Below are positions 43,817 to 52,868 of a DNA stretch of 64,000 nucleotides, piece by piece. The DNA is from DATCMA01 sp036563645 (GTDB lineage Bacteria; Actinomycetota; Actinomycetes; Mycobacteriales; Micromonosporaceae). The notes beneath the pieces are model-generated. The model had not been told where the DNA came from and ran no database searches. It was given only the letters and a program-made list of their open reading frames with translations. The stretch lies in NCBI GenBank assembly GCA_036563645.1, contig DATCMA010000048.1, forward strand, positions 1-64,000. Direction: 5' to 3'. The translations under genes were made by a program, and so were the position numbers. Position 1 is the first letter of the stretch; each line of letters opens with the position of its first letter.

Positions 43817-45453
43817 TCGACCCCCACCAGCAGCGGATAGTACGGCTGACCGCCGTCGTACACCTGGACCTCGACGAAGGGCCATCGGTCGACGAGGTGG
43901 GCACGCAGCGCGTCGGCGAGGGTCGGCGGGGCCTCGGCGCCGGTGAGCAACGTCACCAGCTCCCCGCCGCCACCGAGCATCCGATCGAGCAACTCGCACG
44001 CGGTCTCCAGCAGACCGGTGCCGACCACGTACACCTCGCCCTCTACGAGGGCGAGCACGCTCCCGGGATGGCACGGACCGGCGATGGTCAGCGCCGCGCG
44101 GCTGGCGTAACAGATCTCCCCGTATCGACAGGCGCCCGCCGCCTCCGCCATCGCGATGACGTCGTCTTCGAAGCTGCGCGCGGCGTCCCGGACCGCCAAC
44201 GCCGCCAGCGCCTGCACCGGCGACCGCGTGGGGATGACCCGCACCTGCACCCCGAGCGACGCCGCCTCGCGGGTCGCCGCCCGAGCCACCATCTGGGTGT
44301 CGGGGTCGTTGGGCAAGACGACGACTTGGCGGGCGCCCGTGCTGCGGATCGCGTCGAGCAGCTCGCGGATCGACGGATTGCCGCGGACCACGGTCGCGCC
44401 CTCGGCGGCGAAGACCCGGGCCAGCCCCGCGCCGGGGGCCACGACGACCGTCGCGCGCGTCGGGAACCCGCACGCTCCGCCCCCGGTGGGTTGGTCGGCG
44501 AGGCGCGTCACGGAGATCCGGTGGGGACGTCCGGCTTCGACCGCCGCCTCCAGGGCCGCGCCCACGTCGTCGACGTGGACGTGGACCCGCCACGTCGGCG
44601 GATCCCCCTCCCCCACGCCAGCGATGACGAGGGAATCGCCGAGTCGGCTCAGCGTCGCGCGCACCTGCTCGACCGCCGATGGGGCGGCGTCCAGGAGGAA
44701 CTGCACCTCGTAGCCGTACAGCGGCACAGGCGGCCTCGCCTCCGCATCCCGGGCGACCCCCACCGAGACCGCCGGGCTCGCCTCCCGGGCTCCCGCCGGC
44801 TCGCCGCTGATGGTCTCAACCAGGGCGTCGAGCAGCAGGCACAGACCCCGCCCGCCGGCGTCGACGACACCCGCGCGGGCGAGCGCCGGCAACTGGTGCG
44901 GGGTGCGGGCGAGCGCCTCGGCAGCGGCGGCGGCCGCCGCCCGGGCGACCGCGCTGAGGTCGTCGGAGTCGAGCTGTTCGGCGGCGGTCGCGGCGGCGTT
45001 CACCACGGTGAGCATGGTTCCCTCGACCGGGGACGCGACGGCCGCGTACGCCGCCTCCGTGGCGGCGCGCAGCGCGCCGGCCAGCTCCCGGCCGCGAACC
45101 TGGTCGACCCCAGCCAGCGCGTCCGCGAGGGCCTTGAGGATCTGCGCGACGATCACGCCGGAGTTGCCACGGGCGCTCAGCAGCGCGCCACGCGCCATAA
45201 CCCGCAGCACCCGCTCGTGGGGCGAGGTCTCCTCCGCGCCATCCCCCTCCGACGGCTCCCCCTCGGGCTGCTGGTCGGCGTCGACGATGGCGCGGTGCGC
45301 CGCGGTCATCGTCAGCACCAAGTTCGTGCCCGTATCGCCGTCGGGGACGGGGTAGACGTTCAAGTCGTCGATTTCACCCTGATGCCGGCGCAGCGCCTCC
45401 AGCGCGCCCGCGCACCACCGGCGAATCGCCGCGGCATCGAGGGTCTCCAGCAC
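43813..45453 (-). CDS. DAK2-domain fatty-acid-kinase-like protein (FakA family)
   Basis: A 546-residue protein with an N-terminal DhaL/DAK2 domain (about 5-200: NVYPVPDGDTGTNLVLTM, ARGNSGVIVAQIL) and a C-terminal half typical of FakA/YloV proteins. FakA phosphorylates fatty acids held by FakB, feeding PlsX and acyl-phosphate metabolism, so plsX nearby is suggestive. The GTG start is chosen at MLETLDAAAIRRW. Divergent from rpmB, coupled to recG. Confidence 0.87.
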   Translation of the reverse strand: MLETLDAAAIRRWCAGALEALRRHQGEIDDLNVYPVPDGDTGTNLVLTMTAAHRAIVDADQQPEGEPSEGDGAEETSPHERVLRVMARGALLSARGNSGVIVAQILKALADALAGVDQVRGRELAGALRAATEAAYAAVASPVEGTMLTVVNAAATAAEQLDSDDLSAVARAAAAAAAEALARTPHQLPALARAGVVDAGGRGLCLLLDALVETISGEPAGAREASPAVSVGVARDAEARPPVPLYGYEVQFLLDAAPSAVEQVRATLSRLGDSLVIAGVGEGDPPTWRVHVHVDDVGAALEAAVEAGRPHRISVTRLADQPTGGGACGFPTRATVVVAPGAGLARVFAAEGATVVRGNPSIRELLDAIRSTGARQVVVLPNDPDTQMVARAATREAASLGVQVRVIPTRSPVQALAALAVRDAARSFEDDVIAMAEAAGACRYGEICYASRAALTIAGPCHPGSVLALVEGEVYVVGTGLLETACELLDRMLGGGGELVTLLTGAEAPPTLADALRAHLVDRWPFVEVQVYDGGQPYYPLLVGVE

Positions 45454-45757
45454 GCGAAAAGCGTACTGGCGACCACGACCCGCCCTCGCCGGCTGTGGGT
45501 GGCGTGGCTTCTGCGTCCCACGTCACACGGCGTGTCAGCATGGGTGTGCCGTGGCGTTCGGGTGGCGGTGCCCTGTCCCGCGTGCCGCGCGGGACGCGAG
45601 ATGGGGACCAGGTAACGCGGGCCCACCACTACCCGATAGCCTGGCAATGCTGATTCGCCGCTGATTCGCCGGCCACTGGTGGTGTCGGGTAACCTGGCGG
45701 GGTTGCCCTGGCAGCGTCCGCCGGCGACTTCATGAACGACCAACGTCAGGAGTAACC
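45454..45757. promoter_or_regulatory. Divergent region between DAK gene and rpmB
   Basis: These 304 bases hold no gene I can support. Candidate rpmB -10 boxes TAGCCT (45637-45642) and TAACCT (about 45693-45698) sit in a repeated TARCCTGGC context, without convincing -35 boxes. An 11-bp tandem duplication (GCTGATTCGCC, 45649-45659 and 45660-45670) lies between them. Confidence 0.35.
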
Positions 45758-45949
45758 GTGGCTAGCGTCTGCGACGTCTGTGGCAAGAGACCAGGCTTCG
45801 GCCACAACGTCTCTCACTCGCACCGCCGGACCAAGCGTCGGTGGAACCCGAACATTCAGACGGTGCGCACCCCGGCCGGCGGTGGCACCAGTCGGAAGGT
45901 GCGGGTCTGCACCTCCTGCCTCAAGGCAGGCAAGGTCGTGCGCGCCTGA
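45758..45949 (+). CDS. rpmB: 50S ribosomal protein L28
   Basis: A 63-residue L28 (MASVCDVCGKRPGFGHNVSH) with CxxC pairs at the N-terminus and in VCTSCLKAGKV, the zinc-binding form. The GTG follows AGGAG. It is a single-gene unit divergent from the DAK-recG operon, an arrangement seen in other actinobacteria. Confidence 0.96.
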   Translation: MASVCDVCGKRPGFGHNVSHSHRRTKRRWNPNIQTVRTPAGGGTSRKVRVCTSCLKAGKVVRA

Positions 45950-46035
45950 GGCGTCTACCCGTCACCACAGCGACGGCGGCCGCCGGGTCACGGACCCGGC
46001 GGCCACCCGTGTCTGCGTCTGTCTGCGTCGCGGCC

Positions 46036-46497
46036 TCAGAGGGCGCGCGCGAATGACCGGATGCCCGGATAGTTCCGGTACGGTCCAAAGTTCTCGATCG
46101 GTTGGTAGCCGCAGGCCGTGTACAGCGCGATCGCCTCTGGCTGCTTGTCGCCCGTGGCCAGGATGAGGCGCGTGCGGCCGTGCTCCCGGGCCGACTGCTC
46201 GACAGCCGCGAGGAGCCGGCGCGCCACGCCCCGCCGACGCGCCGTCGGGGCGATGTACAGCCGCTTGAGTTCGGCCGTGTGCGCCCCGCCGTAGCTGCGC
46301 CACCCCGCGCATCCGACCGGCTGCCCATCGAGGAGCGCGACGAAGAATGCACCCTCCGGCGGCTGGAATTGCGCGGCGTCGATCGGGGTGTCGTCCCCGT
46401 TGCCGTACCGGCGTGCGAGCTCGGCTTGCGCGGCGGTGACGAGCCGCTGCGCGAGGGGAGAGTCGTACGCCACCTGGCGAATGTCGAGCGTGGCCAC
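46036..46497 (-). CDS. GNAT-family N-acetyltransferase
   Basis: A 153-residue GNAT protein with the acetyl-CoA loop APTARRRGVARRLLAAVE (about 97-114) and a C-terminal YTACGYQPIENFG segment. Acceptor unknown. It lies 4 bp after thiL and is probably cotranscribed with it. Confidence 0.85.
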   Translation of the reverse strand: MATLDIRQVAYDSPLAQRLVTAAQAELARRYGNGDDTPIDAAQFQPPEGAFFVALLDGQPVGCAGWRSYGGAHTAELKRLYIAPTARRRGVARRLLAAVEQSAREHGRTRLILATGDKQPEAIALYTACGYQPIENFGPYRNYPGIRSFARAL

Positions 46498-46501
46498 GGG
46501 C

Positions 46502-47455
46502 TCAGGCTACGCTCGGCCGCCGGAAATGGTCCCAGCCAGTGGGGAACGACGGGGCCACGCCGTCGATCGTCACCCCACTGCCGGGGACCACGTACCCGAT
46601 ACGCCGCCACCCCTCGGGCAGCGGTGTGTCGTCAGGGAACGTCGCCACGAGCGCGTGGTCCTCTCCACCGGCGAAGACCCAGAGGTAGGGGTCGACCCCC
46701 AAGGCCTGCGCCGCGTCACGCATCTGAGGCGGCACCTCGAAGGCGTCCCGACGCAAATCGATGCCCACGCCGCTCGCGGTGGCGATGTGCCCCAGGTCGG
46801 CGAGCAAGCCATCGGAGACGTCGATCATGGCGGTGGCGCCGGCCTGCGCGGCCGCCGGGCCGGCGTGGTAGGGCACGACGGGTCGCCGGTACGCCTCCAC
46901 CAACACCTTCGGCGTGCGGAAACCCCGCGACAAGACGGTGTATCCCGCCGCGGCGTAGCCGAGCCGACCGGCGAGGGCGACGATGTCGCCGGGGCGCGCA
47001 CCGCTGCGCCGCACCGGTGCCCCGCCCCGCAGGTCCCCCAGGGCGGTGACCGCGATGGTCAAGGTCGAGCTGCCCGAGATATCGCCCCCGACCACCGTGG
47101 CGCTGACCGTGGCCGCTTCGGCCACCAGCCCGTCGGCGAGTTCTTCCACCCACGCCACGTCCAGGTCCTCCGGCGCGCACAGCCCCACCACCAGCGCGGT
47201 CGGGACCGCCCCCATCGCGACGATGTCGGCCAGGTTGGCCGCGGCCGCCCGGTGGCCGATGTCCGCCGCCCCGCACCAGTCACGCCGAAAGTGCCGTCCT
47301 TCGACGAGGACGTCCGTGGAGACCACCACCCGACCGTCGGGCGCCGCCACCAGGGCCGAGTCGTCTCCGGGGCCGAGCAGGCAGGCCGATCCCGGTCGCA
47401 GCCGGGCGGTGATCCGTGCGATGAGGTCGAACTCTCCGGTCTTGGCGAGATTCAC
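46502..47455 (-). CDS. thiL: Thiamine-monophosphate kinase
   Basis: Final step of thiamine diphosphate synthesis. The PurM-like fold shows GPGDDSALVAAPDGR, VSTDVLVEGRHFRRDW, NLADIVAMGA, GGDISGS and MIDVSDGLLADLGHIA. The GTG at 47455 (VNLAKTGEFDLIARIT) has CGGAG eight bases upstream and matches the family N-terminus, giving 317 residues; a GTG at 47494 next to a palindrome is the alternative. No TPP riboswitch is apparent upstream. Confidence 0.93.
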   Translation of the reverse strand: MNLAKTGEFDLIARITARLRPGSACLLGPGDDSALVAAPDGRVVVSTDVLVEGRHFRRDWCGAADIGHRAAAANLADIVAMGAVPTALVVGLCAPEDLDVAWVEELADGLVAEAATVSATVVGGDISGSSTLTIAVTALGDLRGGAPVRRSGARPGDIVALAGRLGYAAAGYTVLSRGFRTPKVLVEAYRRPVVPYHAGPAAAQAGATAMIDVSDGLLADLGHIATASGVGIDLRRDAFEVPPQMRDAAQALGVDPYLWVFAGGEDHALVATFPDDTPLPEGWRRIGYVVPGSGVTIDGVAPSFPTGWDHFRRPSVA

Positions 47456-47495
47456 CGCTGCGCTCCGTTCCCCGATATCTCTCCGCCTCGCCACG

Positions 47496-47520
47496 CGCTG
47501 ATCAGACCTTCTGATCAGCG
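47496..47520. promoter_or_regulatory. Perfect 25-bp palindrome upstream of thiL
   Basis: Two 11-bp arms (CGCTGATCAGA, 47496-47506, and its complement 47510-47520) flank CCT. Each arm holds the self-complementary CTGATCAG, so the site is also a direct repeat with 13-bp phasing. It lies 40 bp before the preferred thiL start and 97 bp before the divergent Lrp-domain gene. No T-tract follows, so an operator is more likely than a terminator. Confidence 0.55.
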
Positions 47521-47617
47521 CTCGCCTCGGGCGCCATCAATTCACTCCGCTCCGTACGGTAGTTTCACGAGCGATCCACTCTGCCAACAGCGGGAGGCAG
47601 ATCGGGAGGGGCGGCTC

Positions 47618-47851
47618 GTGATACAGGCGTACATCCTCATTCAGACGGAGGTGGGTAAAGCGTGTGACGTGGCCGCGGCGATAGCGAAACTCCCGGGCGT
47701 CGTGCGGGTCGACGCGGTAACCGGTCCGTACGACGTGGTGGTGCTCAGCGAGGCGCACAGCATTGACGAATTGGGTCGGATGCTGATGAGTAAGGTGCAG
47801 AAGGTTCCCGGAATTACGCGCACGGTCACATGTTCGGTGGTGCAGCCGTAA
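47618..47851 (+). CDS. Stand-alone Lrp/AsnC ligand-binding (RAM) domain protein
   Basis: A 77-residue protein (VIQAYILIQTEVGKACDVAA, ending VTCSVVQP) consisting only of the RAM effector domain of Lrp/AsnC regulators, with no DNA-binding helix-turn-helix. Such proteins form oligomers that bind amino acids and may modulate full-length regulators. GGGAGGGG precedes the GTG. Its stop is immediately followed by the ATG of the DUF3515 gene. Confidence 0.87.
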   Translation: MIQAYILIQTEVGKACDVAAAIAKLPGVVRVDAVTGPYDVVVLSEAHSIDELGRMLMSKVQKVPGITRTVTCSVVQP

Positions 47852-48439
47852 ATGACATCCCGCTCTGCTGACGATCGGCGCACCACCCGGCTGGCCGCGC
47901 TCGTCGCGACCCTCGTCGCCGTTCCGGTCACCGTGCTCGTGGCCGCCTTGGCTATCACCCACCTCAGCCCCGATCAGTCCGCCGCTCCCCAGGCCAGCAG
48001 CTCCGCGAGCGCGCCCACCGCGAACGCGACCGGGCCGGTGCCGATGACCGTCCACACGCTCGACGAGCGAGCCGAGGTGATTTGCCGGGCCCTGCTGGCG
48101 AAGCTCCCCGACACCCTGCGCGACCTGCCGCAGCGACCGGTGACCGCTGGCCCAGAGCAGAACGCGGCGTACGGGGAGCCGCCGATCACCCTGGCCTGCG
48201 GCATCCCGCTCCCCTCGATCCCCCCGACCGACCTCGTCTATCCGCTCGACAAGGTGTGCTGGCACGCGGGGGACCGACCGGATGCCACGGTGTGGACCAC
48301 GGTCGACCGCGAGGTCCCGGTCCAGGTGACCGTGCCCAAGTCGTACGCCGAGCCCGGACAGTGGGTCATCTCCTTCTCCAAGCCCGTCGAGGAGGCCGTG
48401 CCCCGGGCGGAGGAGATCCCCACCGGCTGCGGCGGCTGA
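47852..48439 (+). CDS. DUF3515 membrane-anchored protein
   Basis: A 195-residue protein with one N-terminal helix (about 13-36) and an exported domain containing four cysteines (VICRALL, LACGIP, VCWHAG, PTGCGG) and the family phrase LAKLPDTLRDLPQRP. DUF3515 has no assigned function; a homologue is next to ddl in M. tuberculosis. It starts directly after the Lrp-domain stop, so they are coupled. Confidence 0.87.
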   Translation: MTSRSADDRRTTRLAALVATLVAVPVTVLVAALAITHLSPDQSAAPQASSSASAPTANATGPVPMTVHTLDERAEVICRALLAKLPDTLRDLPQRPVTAGPEQNAAYGEPPITLACGIPLPSIPPTDLVYPLDKVCWHAGDRPDATVWTTVDREVPVQVTVPKSYAEPGQWVISFSKPVEEAVPRAEEIPTGCGG

Positions 48440-48519
48440 GCTCCCGCGGCGGCGCCCTAGAAGGATCCCCTCACGCCCATTCCTCGATCTCGGGTCTCCA
48501 CCCCGCTCGGGCGCCGCGG

Positions 48520-49623
48520 TCAGCGCAGGCCGGTGCCGCGGCGCAGCGCGGTGCGGATGAGCCGGTCGACGAGCTTGGGGTAGTCCAGCCCACTCGCCGC
48601 CCACATCCGGGGGAACATCGACGTCGGCGTGAAGCCGGGCATCGTGTTGATCTCATTGAGGTAGATCTCGTAGTCCGGGGTCACGAAGAAGTCGACCCGC
48701 GCGAGCCCGGCGCAGTCCAGCGCGAGGAAGGTCCGTCGGGCGTACTCCTGGATCTGTTGGGTGACCGAGTCCGGCAGCTTGGCCGGGATGTCGAACTCGC
48801 ACACATCGTCGACGTACTTGGCGTCGAAGTCGTAGAACTCGTGCTCGTTGGAGGTCACCCGCACCTCGGCGAGGACGGACGCCTCCGGCGCGCCGCCGAC
48901 CTCGCTCTCCAGCACCCCACACTCGATCTCCCGGCCCACGATCGCCGCTTCGACGAGCACCTTGGGGTCGATCTCCCGGGCGGCGGCGATCGCCGCGTCC
49001 ACGTCAGCCCAGTCGGTGACCTTGCTGATGCCGTGGGAGGACCCGGCTCGCGACGGCTTGACGAACACCGGCAGGCCGAGCCGTTCCTTGTCGTCCTCGG
49101 AGAGGGTCATGCCGTTGCGCAGCACGACGTACGGCCCGACCGGGATGCCCTCGGCGGCGGCGAGCTTCTTCGTGAACTCCTTGTCCATCGCGGCGGCGGA
49201 GGCGAAGACGCTCGCCCCGACGTAGGGAACGCCGGCCATCTCCAGCAAGCCCTGAATGGTGCCGTCCTCGCCGTACGCGCCATGCAGCACGGGGAAGACG
49301 ACGTCGACAGCGCCGAGCACGCGCGGCCCTTCCGTCGGGTCCAGCAGCATCAACCCACGGGTGGTGGGGTCGCCGGGAAGGACGACCGCTGTGCCATGCG
49401 CACCGGTGATCTCCGGCAGCCGACGGTCGACGATGGCGAGGGCGCTGGTGTCGCCGTCCGTGAGGACCCAGGCGCCCTCTCGCGTGATGCCGATGGGGAT
49501 CACCTCGTACACGTCCGGGTCCAGCGCCCGCAACACGCTGCCCGCGCTCACGCAGGAGATCCCGTGTTCGGTGCTTCGCCCGCCGAAGACGACCGCTACC
49601 CGGGTCTTCCGTGGACTCGTCAC
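48520..49623 (-). CDS. ddl: D-alanine--D-alanine ligase
   Basis: Makes the D-Ala-D-Ala dipeptide for peptidoglycan. 367 residues of ATP-grasp fold: VAVVFGGRSTEHGISCVSAG, VFPVLHGAYGEDGTIQGLLE, MDKEFTKKL, VFVKPSRAGSSHGISKV, EINTMPGFTPTSMFP. The GTG at 49623 has GAGAGG upstream; 63 further upstream codons are open but dissimilar. It is convergent with the DUF3515 gene and 216 bp downstream of gpsA. Confidence 0.96.
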   Translation of the reverse strand: MTSPRKTRVAVVFGGRSTEHGISCVSAGSVLRALDPDVYEVIPIGITREGAWVLTDGDTSALAIVDRRLPEITGAHGTAVVLPGDPTTRGLMLLDPTEGPRVLGAVDVVFPVLHGAYGEDGTIQGLLEMAGVPYVGASVFASAAAMDKEFTKKLAAAEGIPVGPYVVLRNGMTLSEDDKERLGLPVFVKPSRAGSSHGISKVTDWADVDAAIAAAREIDPKVLVEAAIVGREIECGVLESEVGGAPEASVLAEVRVTSNEHEFYDFDAKYVDDVCEFDIPAKLPDSVTQQIQEYARRTFLALDCAGLARVDFFVTPDYEIYLNEINTMPGFTPTSMFPRMWAASGLDYPKLVDRLIRTALRRGTGLR

Positions 49624-49801
49624 AGATCTGCCTCTCGTTTCCCAATCGCGAAGGCCGACCACACCCTCGTGCCCACACCAGACCCTACTCTGCGTTGTCA
49701 GCAACCGCGCCAGGACCGCCGTGAGCGCTGGGGAAAAAGGACAATCGACCACGACAGCGACTACTGACGGTAATCGCTCCTCCACAGTGGAGAGCGGTCG
49801 A

Positions 49802-49830
49802 CGCCCGGCCAAGCAGCGCGTGGCCGGGCG
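49802..49830 (-). terminator. Hairpin after gpsA
   Basis: A perfect 10-bp stem (49802-49811 with 49821-49830, arm CGCCCGGCCA) with a 9-nt loop begins 10 bases past the gpsA stop. It has no T-tract. It suggests that ddl has its own promoter in the remaining 178 bp. Confidence 0.5.
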
Positions 49831-49839
49831 CTCATCCGA

Positions 49840-50856
49840 TTAGGCAACCCACCACTCGGGTTTGGTGGTTCGGCTCATCAACGCGGCCATCGCCGCGCGG
49901 GGGTCGACCCCTTCGTGGCAGACCCGCTCGACCTGCTCGGTGATCGGCATTTCGACGCCGTGCGCCCGCGCCAAATCCCGGATCGCGAGGCAGCTCTTCA
50001 CCCCTTCGGCGGTCTGCCGAGTCGCCGCCTGGGCCTGCTCCAGCGTCTCTCCCCGGCCCAGCCGCTCACCGAACGTGCGGTTGCGCGACAGCGGCGACGC
50101 GCAGGTGCCCACGAGGTCGCCCATGCCCGCGAGACCGGCGAACGTCAACGGGTCGGCGCCGAGCGCCACCCCGAGCCGGCGAGTCTCCGCCAGCCCTCTC
50201 GTGATCAGCGTGGCTTTGGTGTTGTCCCCCAACCCCATCGCGGTCGCGATGCCGTACGCCAGCGCGATCACGTTTTTCACCGCGCCGCCCAGCTCCGTGC
50301 CGATGACGTCACTGTTGGTGTAGGGACGGAAGTACGGCGTGGCGATCGCGCGCTGCACCGCCGTCGCCCGCTCCATGTCCGTACACGCCACGACGGTCGC
50401 CGCCGGCTGCTCCGCGGCGACCTCGACGGCCAAATTGGGGCCGGAAACGACCACCACACGATCCGGCGACACGCCCGTGGTCTCGATGATGACCTCGCTC
50501 ATCCGTTTGGACGTGCCCAGCTCGATGCCCTTCATCAGCGAGACCAGCGTGGCGTCTGAGGCGATCGACGGTGCCCAGGCGGTGAGGTTGGCCCGCAGTG
50601 TCTGCGCCGGAACCGCGAGGACCACCAAATCAGCGCCGGCGATCGCCTTCTCGGCGTCCGTCGTCGCGGTGATCCGTTTGGGAAGCCGAATCCCCGGAAG
50701 GTACTCGGGATTCTCATTGGAGGTCCGGATCGCCTCCGCTACCGATTCCCGACGCGCCCAGATCGTCACATCGGTGCCCGCGTCAGCAAGGATTTTCGCG
50801 AAAGCCGTGCCCCACGAACCAGCGCCGAGCACGACCGCGTGCCCAAACTCGCTCAT
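49840..50856 (-). CDS. gpsA: Glycerol-3-phosphate dehydrogenase [NAD(P)+]
   Basis: Makes sn-glycerol-3-phosphate for phospholipids. 338 residues with the Rossmann motif VVLGAGSWGTAFAKILADAG, SLMKGIELG, NLAVEVAAEQPAA and GTELGGAVKNVIALAYGIA. Its ATG overlaps the plsC stop by four bases, so the acyl acceptor and acyltransferase genes are coupled. Confidence 0.96.
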   Translation of the reverse strand: MSEFGHAVVLGAGSWGTAFAKILADAGTDVTIWARRESVAEAIRTSNENPEYLPGIRLPKRITATTDAEKAIAGADLVVLAVPAQTLRANLTAWAPSIASDATLVSLMKGIELGTSKRMSEVIIETTGVSPDRVVVVSGPNLAVEVAAEQPAATVVACTDMERATAVQRAIATPYFRPYTNSDVIGTELGGAVKNVIALAYGIATAMGLGDNTKATLITRGLAETRRLGVALGADPLTFAGLAGMGDLVGTCASPLSRNRTFGERLGRGETLEQAQAATRQTAEGVKSCLAIRDLARAHGVEMPITEQVERVCHEGVDPRAAMAALMSRTTKPEWWVA

Positions 50857-51578
50857 GCGCCCGCCCCTGACTCAGCTACCGGTCGTTGCGCAGGGCGGTC
50901 CCACAGCGGCGGCGGTGTTTCACCGCGAATCTCGGCCAGCATGTCCCGCAATCGAAGCATGATTTCGTCAGTCACCTCGTCGAGGACCGTCTTCGTCAGC
51001 GGCACATCCGCCCAGCGACTCAGGTCAATGGGTGGGCCCGCGACGACGGTGACCGGAATGCGCGGACGCAACCGCAGCTTCGCGCGACGCGCATCGAAAA
51101 TGTTCTGTGGACCCCACATCGCTACGGGAATCAGCGGCGCACCGGTGGCCAACGCCAGCCGCGCGGCACCCGTCTTACCCCGCATCGGCCAGAGATTCGG
51201 CTCCCGCGTAATCGTGCCCTCGGGGTAGATGATGACGGTTCCGCCCTCTCGCAACGCTGCCGTCATCGCCTCCAGCGATCGAGCCGCGTCAACCGAGCCG
51301 CGTTCCACCGGGATCTGCTTCACCTTGTACAGCAGCCAGCCGAGGACGGGCACCCGGAACAGACTCGCTTTCGCCAGGAACTGCGGCCACCGCCCCGCGC
51401 CGTAGACGAAGTGGGCGCATACCAACGGATCAGCGTGGGAGATGTGATTGGCCACGATGATGACGGGGCCGCTCTTGGGAAGATGCTCCAACCCTCGCCA
51501 GGTGCGCCGGGTCCAGAGCAGGAGTACGGGCTTGAGTACGACTACGGCCACACGCCGCCAAAACCCGATCCTCCGCAC
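50853..51578 (-). CDS. plsC: 1-acyl-sn-glycerol-3-phosphate acyltransferase
   Basis: A 241-residue membrane-associated acyltransferase. The catalytic HxxxxD is NHISHADPL, and the glycerol-phosphate site YPEGTITRE follows, with an N-terminal hydrophobic stretch (about 8-22). GAGGAGGAACC precedes the GTG. It is read plsC then gpsA, both for phosphatidic acid synthesis. Confidence 0.9.
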   Translation of the reverse strand: MRRIGFWRRVAVVVLKPVLLLWTRRTWRGLEHLPKSGPVIIVANHISHADPLVCAHFVYGAGRWPQFLAKASLFRVPVLGWLLYKVKQIPVERGSVDAARSLEAMTAALREGGTVIIYPEGTITREPNLWPMRGKTGAARLALATGAPLIPVAMWGPQNIFDARRAKLRLRPRIPVTVVAGPPIDLSRWADVPLTKTVLDEVTDEIMLRLRDMLAEIRGETPPPLWDRPAQRPVAESGAGA

Positions 51579-51718
51579 GGTTCCTCCTCATCCTGCCCCG
51601 GCGTGCGCGTCACCCGCCCGCCGTGTCACGCCACCCAGCGTCTAGTGCGAAATCATGCCTGCTGCCCTGTGGAAGCGGCCAGCGAGGGGAGTCTCACCAT
51701 CCTGGCAGGATGTGCCCC

Positions 51719-52375
51719 GTGAGTGAGGCGAGCTGGACGGTGGTCGTACCCATCAAGCGGCTCGACGCGGCGAAGAGTCGGCTGCGCGGCGCTGTCGCGG
51801 ACGTGCCGCACGACCGCCTCGCTCTGGCGTTAGCTCTGGACACCGTCGCCGCCGTGGTGACGTGTGAGCCCGTCGCCGAAGTCCTCGTGGTGACCGCCGA
51901 CCCCACGGTCGCAACGGCGGTACGGGGCCTCGGCGCGGCGGTGGTACCCGATCCCCCCGCCGGCGGGCTCAACGCCGCGTTCCGAGCCGGCGCGGCCGCG
52001 GCGGCGGACGGGGCGTGGATCGCGGCGCTCACCGCCGACCTTCCCGCGTTGCGCCCTGCTGAGCTCGCTGACGCGCTGCGAGCCGCCCAGGCCGATCCCC
52101 GGCTCCGACGGTTCGTGGCCGACGCGGGAGCCACGGGCACCGTCTTGCTCACCGCACCCCCAGGCGTTCCGCTCGACCCACGATTCGGCGCTGGCTCCGC
52201 CGACGCTCACGTCCGCTCCGGCGCCGTGCCGCTCCTCGGCGAGTGGCCGACCCTCCGGCGGGACGTCGACACCGCCGCCGATCTCGCCGAAGCGGCCAAG
52301 GCCGGTCTCGGCCGACACACCGCCGCGCTGCTCGGCCCGCGGTGGTCACCCCAAGGCGGCGGGGTACCGTGCTGA
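51719..52375 (+). CDS. cofC: 2-phospholactate/phosphoenolpyruvate guanylyltransferase (F420 synthesis)
   Basis: Activates phosphoenolpyruvate or phospholactate with GTP in coenzyme F420 synthesis (CofC, called FbiD in mycobacteria). 218 residues with the nucleotidyltransferase start VVVPIKRLDAAKSRLRG, later GGLNAAFRAGAAAA, LTADLPALRP and DPRFGAGSADAH. The GTG at 51719 gives the family N-terminus; an ATG three codons upstream is also possible. It is divergent from plsC, as fbiD is from gpsA in M. tuberculosis. Confidence 0.9.
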   Translation: MSEASWTVVVPIKRLDAAKSRLRGAVADVPHDRLALALALDTVAAVVTCEPVAEVLVVTADPTVATAVRGLGAAVVPDPPAGGLNAAFRAGAAAAADGAWIAALTADLPALRPAELADALRAAQADPRLRRFVADAGATGTVLLTAPPGVPLDPRFGAGSADAHVRSGAVPLLGEWPTLRRDVDTAADLAEAAKAGLGRHTAALLGPRWSPQGGGVPC

Positions 52376-52377
52376 CC

Positions 52378-52575
52378 ATGCAGGGGACTGTGGCCACCTT
52401 CGACGCGACGAGCCGATCCGGGACGGTGCTCCTCGACGACGGCTCGGAGTTGGCCTTCCCCGCCGCCGCATTCGATGCCTCCGGTCTGCGGCTGCTGCGG
52501 GTGGGGCAACGCGTGCGCGTGGAACGGGACAGCACCGGTCAGGTCACGCTGGTGACCCTTCCGACATTGCCCTGA
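52378..52575 (+). CDS. Cold-shock-like OB-fold protein
   Basis: A 65-residue protein (MQGTVATFDATSRSGTVLLD) with the spacing of a cold-shock/S1-like OB fold but without the aromatic RNP motifs of classic CspA. It starts two bases after the cofC stop, so it is coupled. Short proteins like this follow cofC in other actinobacteria, as far as I recall. Nucleic-acid binding is inferred. Confidence 0.75.
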   Translation: MQGTVATFDATSRSGTVLLDDGSELAFPAAAFDASGLRLLRVGQRVRVERDSTGQVTLVTLPTLP

Positions 52576-52868
52576 TTCAGAATCAGGTGAAGTCCGCGGC
52601 GTCCGCGTCCACCACGGGTCATCATGGGCCGTATGACGACGGCCTTCGGACGCTGTCGCTCCGGCCCGCGTCGCCGCGCCGACCAGGGCGGCCGACCCCG
52701 CGCGCGGACGTCCGTCCCCGTTCACCGTCGGCTGTCCCGCCTGGACACCCGATGGCGCCCGTGGGGTGAAGTCTCGGCACTCACCCACGCACCGCGACGA
52801 CAGGTGACGTTCCCGACACCCTCCCCAAGGGAGGCACACGCCACAGCCCCACCGCGCGTCCCGGATTC

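Noticed and set aside
47456..47617. Possible TPP riboswitch upstream of thiL
   Set aside because: No CTGAGA or ACCTGA core; only the palindrome is present, and thiL is not typically riboswitch-controlled.
48448..48511. Complementary CCGCGGC and GGGCGCC blocks between the DUF3515 gene and ddl
   Set aside because: Pairing needs a loop of about 50 bases and a bulge; not a convincing terminator.
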